This document shows, one piece after another, positions 9,301 through 10,687 of a stretch of 10,687 nt of DNA (positions are counted from its first letter, which is position 1; each line of letters starts with the position of its first letter). The notes below the pieces were generated by a model. The model saw only the letters and a list, made by a program, of their open reading frames with translations. It did no database searches and had not been told where the DNA came from. Location: positions 208,064-218,750 of the forward strand of contig MU647045.1 in the NCBI GenBank assembly GCA_026770585.1, written 5' to 3'. A program made the translations under genes and the position numbers. The DNA comes from Baffinella frigidus. Its lineage: Eukaryota; Cryptophyceae; Cryptomonadales; Baffinellaceae.

Positions 9301-10621
9301 GGATTTGTACCACGGACCCAGCTTGTCAACTTAAGAAAAGTCTGTCAACAGACACCAACTGGATCGCCCTAGCTCAGGAGTTGCTTCTCGCGAAGCCCGA
9401 TGTGTGGAACCCTAAATCCTGAACCCCAATCATGCAGGGTTCCCTAAATCCTGAACCACAATCCAGGTTGCCCTAAAAGCGTTGATTCGCGTGTACGGGA
9501 CGTACTCCACTGTGTGGTCTTGTCGCGGAACCCTAACCCCTAATCGATAACCCCTGAACCCCAAACCTCAATCCCTAAATCCAGGTCGCCCTGAAAGCGT
9601 TCATCCGCGTGCGGGACGTGCGCTTCACAGAACTCATCAACCGCGTGCGCGCTTCGCGGAAACTCACGGGACACGACGACCAGGTCTTGTCCCGATCCCT
9701 ACCACAATTTCTTTTTAAAATATTTAAAAAGTACGTCGTGGTACTATTTAAAACCAAAAAGTACGCGCACGTACTTTTCGGTTTTAGATCGGGTGCGGGA
9801 CGTGTGCTTCACGGAACTGATCAGCCGCGTGCGCGCCTTTCGGAAACTCACCGGACACGATGACCAGGTCTTGTCCCGATCACTACTAGAATCAGGACAC
9901 GACAACCATGTCGCGTCCTGATACCTAGTACAACTTCTTCATAAAATGTTTTCAAAGTACGTCGTGGTAATGTTTACAATCAGAAAGTGGATACGACGAT
10001 TAGGCGCGTCCCCGAACCGATGCGTGTTTGCACGAAACCCGGAATCTGCCGGGACACGACGGCCAGGTCACGTCCGTGTACCACTTGGCAGCCACCGGTG
10101 CCCTTTCCCCCCGGATTTCTGGGGAAATTTGCTGACTTTTGGCGTGTTTCCCGGGTGAAAATCAACTTTGGGCACATATTCCATAAGTCACCGGTCACTG
10201 CTAAGTGGCGTACCACGATCTCTCCCGGGAGGGTGGAGTTAGCTGAGTGGTCTCAGAAACGGGCCTATCTGGTCGTAGACCTTTGGATCCCTAATTTCAA
10301 GGCTCGAGAGTAATACAGAAGAAGCTGAAGCCTCAAGTGAATTTTGAAGGGACTTTCATCGAGTTGACAAAGGTTGACTTTGAAATATAATTAATCTGGC
10401 GCCAAATCAACTTTGGTGGTAATTCTGTCGTAACATAGAATCCAGCCTCAAGTGAATTTTGAACGAACTTTCACCAAGTTGACAAATGTGAACTTTGAAA
10501 AAATCAACTTTGGTGGAAATCAACTTTGGTGGAAATTGACTTTGGGGGAAATTGACTTTGGGTGCAGGTGTTCCTCGGGGAGGCGCACGCGATGATCGGC
10601 AACTTCCAAGAAGCCGGCAAG
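308..10621 (+). CDS. IFT122: IFT122, IFT-A subunit (partial gene, 16 exons)
   Basis: Intraflagellar transport protein 122 is a core subunit of IFT complex A, which works inside cilia and flagella in retrograde transport and in entry of membrane cargo. The joined exons are 308-380, 983-1050, 1608-1673, 2287-2339, 2870-2960, 3272-3364, 4077-4145, 4524-4562, 4699-4763, 5032-5080, 6036-6118, 6488-6562, 7921-8011, 8798-8926, 9585-9683 and 10568-10621. They give 399 codons without a stop. Recognised stretches, in family order, include [107 protein letters not shown] and [15 protein letters not shown]. Residues 1 to about 305 belong to the second WD40 propeller and the rest to the start of the alpha-solenoid. 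Both ends are cut by the window. Orthology rests on remembered family sequence; order and spacing match animal IFT122 throughout, so confidence is high. Exon limits were set by GT-AG sites, phase and conserved residues. Confidence 0.95.
437..476. repeat. 40-bp palindromic dispersed element, copy A
   Basis: It begins AAGTTGAC, contains GGATTTGTACCGCGGAC and ends GTCGACTT, so the ends are inverted repeats with one mismatch. Similar 40-bp units lie at 3030-3069 and 9293-9332 and a partial one at 5133-5165. Confidence 0.75.
466..547 (+). pseudogene. downstream copy of exon 1, 3' part and donor kept
   Basis: Positions 490-525 read [12 protein letters not shown], parallel to [12 protein letters not shown] of exon 1. 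The copy runs to a GTACCC donor at 548 in the same phase 1 as the true exon. The tail CLPAEPA has lost the conserved PKQNYVA. An AG at 464-465 would give an in-phase acceptor, so splicing of this copy instead of exon 1 is formally possible. The more likely reading is a decayed duplicate. Confidence 0.7.
688..964 (+). repeat. tandem duplication of intron 1 segment plus exon 2 start
   Basis: The text around 705-735 (GGAATCAATTATTCGTTTCC and onward) recurs at 899-929 with few changes, and ATGTGTGAACTGACC at 761-775 recurs at 943-957. The first unit continues into the exon 2 copy at 823, the second into true exon 2 at 983. The second unit is shorter through a small deletion. Confidence 0.8.
823..870 (+). 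pseudogene. upstream copy of exon 2, 5' part
   Basis: GGGTGCAACGACGGGAGCGT is identical to the start of exon 2 (985-1004). A gap of about ten bases then shifts the frame, and the copy fades after CACGG. The intron before it (about 688-780) is also duplicated before the true exon (about 871-964), so exon part and intron were copied together. The acceptor AG is lost. Confidence 0.8.
983..1050 (+). CDS. IFT122: IFT122 exon 2 of window
   Basis: Acceptor CTCGGCAG ends at 982 and the donor is GTGTGC at 1051. Enters in phase 1, leaves in phase 0. It encodes [13 protein letters not shown] and then [10 protein letters not shown]. The glycine-cysteine-x-aspartate-glycine strand and STVHGLY are hallmarks of this part of IFT122. 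Confidence 0.93.
1100..1607 (+). repeat. CCCTAAA-type arrays of intron 2
   Basis: Degenerate telomere-like repeats (CCCTAAA with CCCCAAA, CCCTGAA and CCCTAA variants) fill about 1100-1314, 1384-1441 and 1555-1607, in C-rich orientation on the coding strand. The array runs into the acceptor of exon 3. The exon 3 upstream copy lies between the arrays. Confidence 0.9.
1315..1364 (+). pseudogene. upstream copy of exon 3, acceptor and 5' part kept
   Basis: Preceded by CCCCAG and reading [17 protein letters not shown], it is almost identical to exon 3 but runs into unrelated sequence after CACCTT, so TTEQK and the donor are missing. Three of its four codon differences from exon 3 are synonymous. 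Confidence 0.85.
1608..1673 (+). CDS. IFT122: IFT122 exon 3 of window
   Basis: Acceptor AAACCCAG, formed by the end of a CCCTAAA-type array, ends at 1607; donor GTGTGA at 1674. Phase 0 on both sides. It encodes [17 protein letters not shown] plus TTEQK. Of six related copies between 1315 and 2135 this is the only one complete at both ends, which is why it was chosen as the real exon. Confidence 0.9.
1801..1835 (+). pseudogene. downstream copy of exon 3, 3' end
   Basis: ACGTCACGATCAAGCACCTC continues to ACAGAAG followed by GTCTAT. It matches the last 35 bases of exon 3 with a few changes (it would read [11 protein letters not shown]). The 5' half is missing. Confidence 0.8.
1909..1943 (+). 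pseudogene. downstream copy of exon 3, 3' end
   Basis: AACGTCACGATCCAGCACTT continues to GAGAATCAG, then GTCTAG. It would read [12 protein letters not shown]. Like the other downstream copies it is followed by GTCT rather than the GTGT of the true exon. Confidence 0.8.
2036..2056 (+). pseudogene. downstream copy of exon 3, last 20 bases
   Basis: A fragment matching the HLTTEQ(K/T) end of exon 3, directly followed by GTCTAG. It is the shortest relic in this series and is embedded in CCCTAAA-type repeats. Confidence 0.7.
2109..2135 (+). pseudogene. downstream copy of exon 3, 3' end
   Basis: CGTCATCCCCTCACTACCGA and then GCAGGAG, followed by GTCTAA. It carries a small deletion relative to exon 3 and is the fourth copy downstream of the true exon. 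Confidence 0.7.
2287..2339 (+). CDS. IFT122: IFT122 exon 4 of window
   Basis: Acceptor AAACCCAG ends at 2286; donor GTAACC at 2340. Enters in phase 0, leaves in phase 2. It encodes [17 protein letters not shown] plus the first two bases of an arginine codon, matching VRIKCKELVKKIAIYR of animal IFT122. No partial copy of this exon was seen in the window. Confidence 0.93.
2341..2869 (+). repeat. CCCTGAA/CCCTAAA arrays of intron 4
   Basis: The first half is mostly CCCTGAA and CTCTGAA variants (2345-2530), the second mostly CCCTAAA (2600-2760). A minus-strand open frame of about 89 codons here is a by-product of the repeats. The exon 5 upstream copy interrupts at 2763. Confidence 0.9.
2763..2814 (+). 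pseudogene. upstream copy of exon 5, acceptor and 5' part kept
   Basis: After the acceptor GCACCAG it reads (R)[11 protein letters not shown] in the correct phase, then departs. The next 20 bases (2795-2814) resemble the reverse complement of exon 5 bases 2912-2931, with 13 identical bases at one end. The copy may therefore be a forward/inverted chimera. Confidence 0.75.
2870..2960 (+). CDS. IFT122: IFT122 exon 5 of window
   Basis: Acceptor GAAACCAG ends at 2869; donor GTCCCC at 2961. Enters in phase 2, leaves in phase 0. It encodes (R)[14 protein letters not shown], then [17 protein letters not shown] broken copy of its 5' part lies upstream at 2763. Confidence 0.92.
2961..3271 (+). repeat. 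intron 5 with TTTGAC-rich short repeats
   Basis: After the 40-bp element B, the stretch 3075-3260 contains repeated TTTGACCAG, TTTGACGAG, TTTGACCTGG and GGTCAAAC motifs at irregular spacing. GTCAAAC units recur at 4986-5026 before exon 10, and both places end in GCGCAG or TCGCAG acceptors. No gene is seen. Confidence 0.6.
3030..3069. repeat. 40-bp palindromic dispersed element, copy B
   Basis: Ends are AAGTTAAC and GTCAACTT. The preceding text CCCGCTCCA parallels TTCGCTCCA before copy D, so homology extends left of the palindrome. Confidence 0.7.
3272..3364 (+). CDS. IFT122: IFT122 exon 6 of window
   Basis: Acceptor GTGCGCAG ends at 3271; donor GTGTGA at 3365. Phase 0 on both sides, 31 codons. 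It encodes [20 protein letters not shown] and then [11 protein letters not shown], matching FECNLLVV...[11 protein letters not shown] in animals. A broken downstream copy lies at 3514-3582. Confidence 0.93.
3514..3582 (+). pseudogene. downstream copy of exon 6, 3' part and donor kept
   Basis: 23 open codons read [20 protein letters not shown] plus DFQ, followed by donor GTACAA. Only one residue (I to L) differs from exon 6; the other five codon differences are silent. The 5' eight codons and the acceptor are absent, and no in-phase AG lies just upstream. Confidence 0.85.
3908..3946 (+). pseudogene. upstream copy of exon 7, acceptor and 5' part kept
   Basis: After GAAACAG it reads [13 protein letters not shown], identical in protein to the start of exon 7 with one silent change, then diverges at ACCAGAAAAG. 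No donor remains. The preceding CCCCCAAA...AAACAG intron end is shared with the true exon. Confidence 0.85.
4077..4145 (+). CDS. IFT122: IFT122 exon 7 of window
   Basis: Acceptor CAAACAG ends at 4076; donor GTGATC at 4146. Phase 0 on both sides, 23 codons. It encodes [19 protein letters not shown] plus GGPP, which matches the animal GVKEREW...IRYIKVIGGPP closely. Confidence 0.94.
4146..4523 (+). repeat. CCCTAAA arrays of intron 7
   Basis: Two CCACTCACTCTTGC-containing stretches (4193 and 4247) and two TTTGCTTTACAGCAAC stretches (4320 and 4376) show small tandem duplications within CCCTAAA/CCCTGAA repeats. No exon copy was found. Confidence 0.85.
4524..4562 (+). CDS. IFT122: IFT122 exon 8 of window
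   Basis: At 39 bases this is the smallest exon. Acceptor ACACCAG ends at 4523; donor GTGCGG at 4563. It encodes [13 protein letters not shown] in phase 0, matching GREGLLVGLKNGQ. No partial copies were seen. Confidence 0.93.
4563..5031 (+). repeat. CCCTAAA arrays of introns 8 and 9
   Basis: Apart from exon 9 (4699-4763) this stretch is telomere-like repeat. The most regular block in the window is at about 4797-4858, with eight or so consecutive CCCTAAA units. Intron 8 (136 bases) is nearly pure array and yet has working GT and AG ends. Confidence 0.9.
4699..4763 (+). CDS. IFT122: IFT122 exon 9 of window
   Basis: Acceptor GAAACAG ends at 4698; donor GTACAA at 4764. Enters in phase 0, leaves in phase 2. 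It encodes [20 protein letters not shown] plus I and two bases of an arginine codon. LKIFVDN is strongly conserved in the family. No partial copies were seen. Confidence 0.93.
5032..5080 (+). CDS. IFT122: IFT122 exon 10 of window
   Basis: Acceptor AATCGCAG ends at 5031; donor GTCTCA at 5081. Enters in phase 2, leaves in phase 0. It encodes (R)[16 protein letters not shown], matching CLDMSASRKKLAVVDE. Two broken copies of its 3' part follow in intron 10. Confidence 0.93.
5133..5165. repeat. 40-bp dispersed element, partial copy C
   Basis: CGGATTTGTACCGCACACCT is followed by AGCATGTCAACTT. The left AAGTTGAC arm is absent or replaced by GTCAACTTAGGAC in direct orientation. The right flank CAAAAAAGTCAGTC matches the right flank of copies A and D. 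Confidence 0.65.
5223..5413. mobile_element. 191-bp foldback (long inverted repeat) element
   Basis: The left arm 5223-5311 and right arm 5325-5413 are near-perfect reverse complements of about 89 bases around a 13-base loop (5312-5324). For instance GTACCAGAAGTGTCCATTTAAA pairs with its complement on the right. Foldback or MITE-like origin is inferred; no target-site duplication was identified. It lies in intron 10 and explains near-identical small open frames on both strands. Confidence 0.75.
5432..5515. repeat. possible half-relative of the 6761 TIR element
   Basis: ACACAGCGGGCT at 5432-5443 matches the terminal repeat of the element at 6761. An inner palindrome with CCTACGG...CCGTAGG at about 5488-5510 resembles that element's CCGTAGG palindrome. 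The other end is not visible, so this is a weak call. Confidence 0.4.
5565..5603 (+). pseudogene. first downstream copy of exon 10, 3' part kept
   Basis: Bases 5571-5603 read [11 protein letters not shown], identical in protein to the end of exon 10 with one silent change, followed by GTCTTA. A TTTAG precedes 5565, but that acceptor would not be in the phase needed after exon 9. Confidence 0.85.
5815..5860 (+). pseudogene. second downstream copy of exon 10, frameshifted
   Basis: GTGGACCTGTTTTGCATGCG leads into GCTCGCTGTCGTCTGACGAG and then GTCTCAAACC. An extra T in the VVDE codons creates a TGA stop, so this copy is broken. It keeps more of the exon 5' side than the copy at 5565. Confidence 0.85.
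6036..6118 (+). CDS. IFT122: IFT122 exon 11 of window
   Basis: Acceptor TTCGGCAG ends at 6035; donor GTTGCG at 6119. Enters in phase 0, leaves in phase 2. It encodes [20 protein letters not shown] and then ANSVAWN. VVVYD and NSVAWN are typical WD40 blade strands and match [23 protein letters not shown]-type sequence. Confidence 0.92.
6119..6487 (+). repeat. GGGGCCTCTGGTGTC repeats of intron 11
   Basis: From about 6136 to 6430, imperfect units such as TTTCGGGGCCTCTGGTGTC and TTTCAGGGCTTGTGGTGTC alternate with TTCCTCCG, with spacings in the low twenties or multiples. They open frames on both strands that are not genes. Confidence 0.75.
6488..6562 (+). CDS. IFT122: IFT122 exon 12 of window
   Basis: Acceptor GTGGCAG ends at 6487; donor GTGTGT at 6563. 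Phase 2 on both sides. It encodes (S)[17 protein letters not shown] plus TGDFPIH and the start of an arginine codon. The animal counterpart is [22 protein letters not shown]. Two downstream copies of its 3' half follow. Confidence 0.9.
6684..6730 (+). pseudogene. first downstream copy of exon 12, 3' half and donor kept
   Basis: It reads [14 protein letters not shown] in the exon frame and is followed by GTGCGT. One residue (G to V) and three silent codon differences separate it from exon 12. It belongs to a three-unit duplication of about 167 bp that includes the following intron. Confidence 0.85.
6761..6923. mobile_element. 163-bp non-autonomous TIR element (MITE-like)
   Basis: The ends are inverted repeats: CCACACAGCGGGCT at 6761-6774 and AGTCCGCTGTGTGG at 6910-6923, 13 of 14 paired. 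No open frame of note lies inside; it holds an inner palindrome around ATCCGTAGGAC...GTCCTTACGGAT and a run of nine C. It interrupts the middle unit of the exon 12 duplication; the uninterrupted equivalent is at about 6582-6603. A target-site duplication is not clear. The transposase family cannot be named. Confidence 0.65.
7014..7060 (+). pseudogene. second downstream copy of exon 12, 3' half
   Basis: It reads [14 protein letters not shown], identical in protein to exon 12 with one silent change. The base pair after it is GC (GCGCGG) instead of GT, so the donor is altered. Confidence 0.85.
7297..7618 (+). repeat. four 93-bp tandem units with exon 13 5' fragments
   Basis: Partial exon 13 copies begin at 7297, 7390, 7483 and 7576, exactly 93 bases apart. 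Each is preceded by an acceptor-like GAAGACAG and reads (R)[14 protein letters not shown], identical in protein to true exon 13 with only silent changes, before running into CGCTGATACCCGAAACGCTG spacer. All lack the 3' half and donor. The multiple-of-three period opens long false frames on both strands. Confidence 0.9.
7739..7800 (+). pseudogene. fifth upstream copy of exon 13, longer 5' part
   Basis: After TTGGCAG it reads (R)[18 protein letters not shown] and HY, thus reaching further into the exon than the 93-bp units, then ends in CCTGCTGAAACCC. It has two replacement differences and several silent ones. Confidence 0.85.
7921..8011 (+). CDS. IFT122: IFT122 exon 13 of window
   Basis: Acceptor GAAACAG ends at 7920; donor GTACCC at 8012. 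Enters in phase 2, leaves in phase 0. It encodes (R)[18 protein letters not shown] and then [12 protein letters not shown], matching LQGFVVGYNGSKIFCLH. It is the last propeller exon and has seven partial copies around it, the most of any exon here. Confidence 0.93.
8073..8152. repeat. 80-bp imperfect foldback in intron 13
   Basis: TGAGAGCGG at 8073-8081 pairs with CCGCTCTCA at 8144-8152, and inside GTGGACC pairs with GGTCCAC around ACGCCTAGC. It sits between G-rich repeat arrays. Confidence 0.6.
8304..8373 (+). pseudogene. downstream copy of exon 13, 3' part and donor kept
   Basis: 23 open codons from 8305 read [20 protein letters not shown] plus VPQ, followed by GTACCCGTTTC, the same intron start as after the true exon. 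One residue differs (F to C). A GGGTAGGG-type array runs directly into it from the left, replacing the acceptor and first codons. Confidence 0.88.
8497..8531 (+). pseudogene. faint downstream relic of exon 13 3' end
   Basis: ACCTTGCGATGAAGACCCTA followed by CCCGCTACATCCCCC resembles the [10 protein letters not shown] codons of exon 13 with several changes and a small insertion. The donor is lost. Confidence 0.55.
8673..8700 (+). pseudogene. upstream relic of exon 14, 5' part
   Basis: CCGGTACATCGAATGCAAGG and ACTTCCTG resembles exon 14 bases 8813-8840; it would read RYIECKDF against RYLERKDF. It lies between CCCTAAA arrays with no splice site of its own. Confidence 0.65.
8798..8926 (+). CDS. 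IFT122: IFT122 exon 14 of window
   Basis: Acceptor AAACCAG ends at 8797; donor GTAAGA at 8927. Phase 0, 43 codons, the longest exon. It encodes [40 protein letters not shown] and DLD. It marks the switch from propeller to alpha-solenoid (animal MYQYLDRKLFKEAY...LGVTDTDWRELAMEAL). Confidence 0.94.
8951..9038 (+). repeat. 20-bp satellite, four units
   Basis: GGATAGGGCGGCGGTTGGGA-type units start at 8951, 8971, 8991 and 9011, with a fifth cut short at 9031 where it joins the exon 14 copy. Confidence 0.9.
9036..9125 (+). pseudogene. downstream copy of exon 14, 30 open codons and donor
   Basis: It reads [20 protein letters not shown] then [10 protein letters not shown], followed by GTAAGC, the same kind of strong donor as the true exon. 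One residue differs (L to P); the other five differing codons are silent. The first 13 codons are replaced by a 20-bp satellite that runs into it. Confidence 0.9.
9293..9332. repeat. 40-bp palindromic dispersed element, copy D
   Basis: The cleanest copy: AAGTTGAC at 9293-9300 and GTCAACTT at 9325-9332 are perfect inverted repeats around GGATTTGTACCACGGACCCA. An AAGAAAAGTC right flank is shared with copy A. Confidence 0.75.
9344..9401 (+). pseudogene. second downstream copy of exon 14, degraded
   Basis: From 9351 it reads [17 protein letters not shown], parallel to [18 protein letters not shown], followed by GTGTGG. It is more diverged and starts right after a 40-bp palindromic element at 9293-9332. 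Confidence 0.75.
9467..9510 (+). pseudogene. upstream copy of exon 15, acceptor and 5' part kept
   Basis: After AATCCAG, as before the true exon, it reads VALKALIRV and then loses the frame (two-base insertion) in GTGTACGGGACGTACTCCAC. The 3' half and donor are absent. Confidence 0.8.
9585..9683 (+). CDS. IFT122: IFT122 exon 15 of window
   Basis: Acceptor AATCCAG ends at 9584; donor GTCTTG at 9684. Phase 0, 33 codons. It encodes [20 protein letters not shown], then [25 protein letters not shown] is one of the most conserved stretches of the IFT122 solenoid. Confidence 0.94.
9750..9785. repeat. hairpin with 16-base arms in intron 15
   Basis: AAAACCAAAAAGTACG at 9750-9765 pairs with CGTACTTTTCGGTTTT at 9770-9785 with one mismatch and a 4-base loop. 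It abuts the exon 15 copy at 9790. Confidence 0.7.
9790..9867 (+). pseudogene. downstream copy of exon 15, 26 open codons and donor
   Basis: It reads [20 protein letters not shown] and TGHDDQ, followed by GTCTTGTCCCGATC, the same intron start as after exon 15. Three replacement and six silent codon differences. The first seven codons and the acceptor are missing. Confidence 0.9.
9884..9930. repeat. 47-bp hairpin insertion in duplicated intron 15
   Basis: TACTAG at 9884 pairs with CTAGTA ending at 9930, and ATCAGGACACGAC pairs with GTCGCGTCCTGAT inside. It is absent from the equivalent place after true exon 15 (about 9699-9703), so it is an insertion or was formed in place. Its arms resemble the GGACACGAC at the end of exon 15. 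Confidence 0.65.
10031..10066 (+). pseudogene. third, faint copy of exon 15 3' end
   Basis: GGGACACGACGGCCAG at 10051-10066, followed by GTCACGTCCGTGTACCAC, parallels GGGACACGACGACCAG and GTCTTGTCCCGATCCCTACC of exon 15. The part before 10051 is only loosely similar. Confidence 0.55.
10067..10567 (+). repeat. 3' part of intron 15, direct repeats and 16-bp satellite
   Basis: 10067-10320 shows nothing recognised. GCCTCAAGTGAATTTTGAA at 10330 recurs at 10445, part of a duplication with offset 115. Four 16-bp units (AAATCAACTTTGGTGG and variants) occupy 10501-10564, and the acceptor CAG follows at once at 10565. Confidence 0.8.
10568..10621 (+). CDS. IFT122: IFT122 exon 16 of window (last seen)
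   Basis: Acceptor GGTGCAG ends at 10567, directly after a 16-bp satellite; donor GTGCTA at 10622. Phase 0, 18 codons: [18 protein letters not shown], matching LFLADVFSYQGKFHEAAK. The next exon should begin with residues like LYKRSG beyond the window. Confidence 0.92.
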
Positions 10622-10687
10622 GTGCTACACCCTAAACCCTAAACCCTAAACCTTAAACTTTGAATCCTAAACCCTAAACCCTAAACC
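10622..10687 (+). repeat. start of the next intron, CCCTAAA array
   Basis: Donor GTGCTAC is followed within a few bases by CCCTAAA repeats to the end of the window, repeating the design of the earlier introns. Confidence 0.9.

Larger units (their letters stand above)
9126..9584 (+). other. rest of intron 14
   Basis: 9126-9290 is unique-looking sequence with no recognised content. Then come 40-bp element D, the degraded exon 14 copy, CCCTAAA-type blocks at 9407-9466 and 9531-9584, and the exon 15 upstream copy. Confidence 0.65.

Noticed and set aside
1-10687. The exon copies as a pure assembly artefact or as two merged gene copies
   Set aside because: The copies differ from the exons at many sites, are truncated at different points, and one group is split by an inserted element. 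This argues for real, aged duplications. Long reads are still needed to exclude local errors.

Overview
The window is eukaryotic nuclear DNA holding the middle of one split gene on the + strand. Sixteen short exons (39 to 129 bases, 1197 bases or 399 codons in total, about 11% of the window) join in frame into a continuous segment of IFT122, a WD40/solenoid subunit of intraflagellar transport complex A (IFT-A). The segment starts inside the second WD40 propeller and ends in the alpha-solenoid (TPR-like) part. The gene's 5' exons lie before position 308 and its 3' exons after 10621. Every intron chosen is GT-AG, and the phases close exactly across all 16 exons. No other protein gene, tRNA or rRNA was recognised.

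The organism must be ciliated or flagellated at some stage, because IFT-A is cilium-specific. The introns are packed with degenerate CCCTAAA repeats, the complement of TTTAGGG, the plant/algal/alveolate type of telomere repeat. Codon third positions are rich in G and C. A protist alga or alveolate, for example a chromerid such as Chromera, would fit. This is inference, and the species cannot be fixed from the sequence.

Layout: exons 1-2 (308-1050) lie in introns with short dispersed elements. Exons 3-5 (1608-2960) lie in CCCTAAA-type arrays. Exon 6 is preceded by TTTGAC-rich repeats and followed by GTGTGTCCAACACTC repeats. Exons 7-10 (4077-5080) are again in CCCTAAA arrays. Intron 10 carries a 191-bp foldback element. 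Exons 11-12 are separated by a GGGGCCTCTGGTGTC-type repeat. Intron 12 holds a 163-bp element with terminal inverted repeats and a CCCGAAA/93-bp satellite. Exon 13 is followed by G-rich GGGTA/TTTAGGG arrays. Exons 14-16 are separated by short satellites and hairpins.

The striking feature is that most exons have one or more broken copies in the adjacent introns, about 28 in all. The copies obey a polarity rule. Those upstream of the true exon keep its 5' part, often with the acceptor, and lose the 3' part. Those downstream keep its 3' end, usually with the donor, and lose the 5' part. This is what repeated local tandem duplication with one breakpoint inside the exon would leave, and it shows how these introns grew. 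Differences between copies and exons are mostly synonymous (by eye about 42 synonymous to 12 replacement codons in the alignable stretches), which is hard to explain if all the copies were simply dead from birth.
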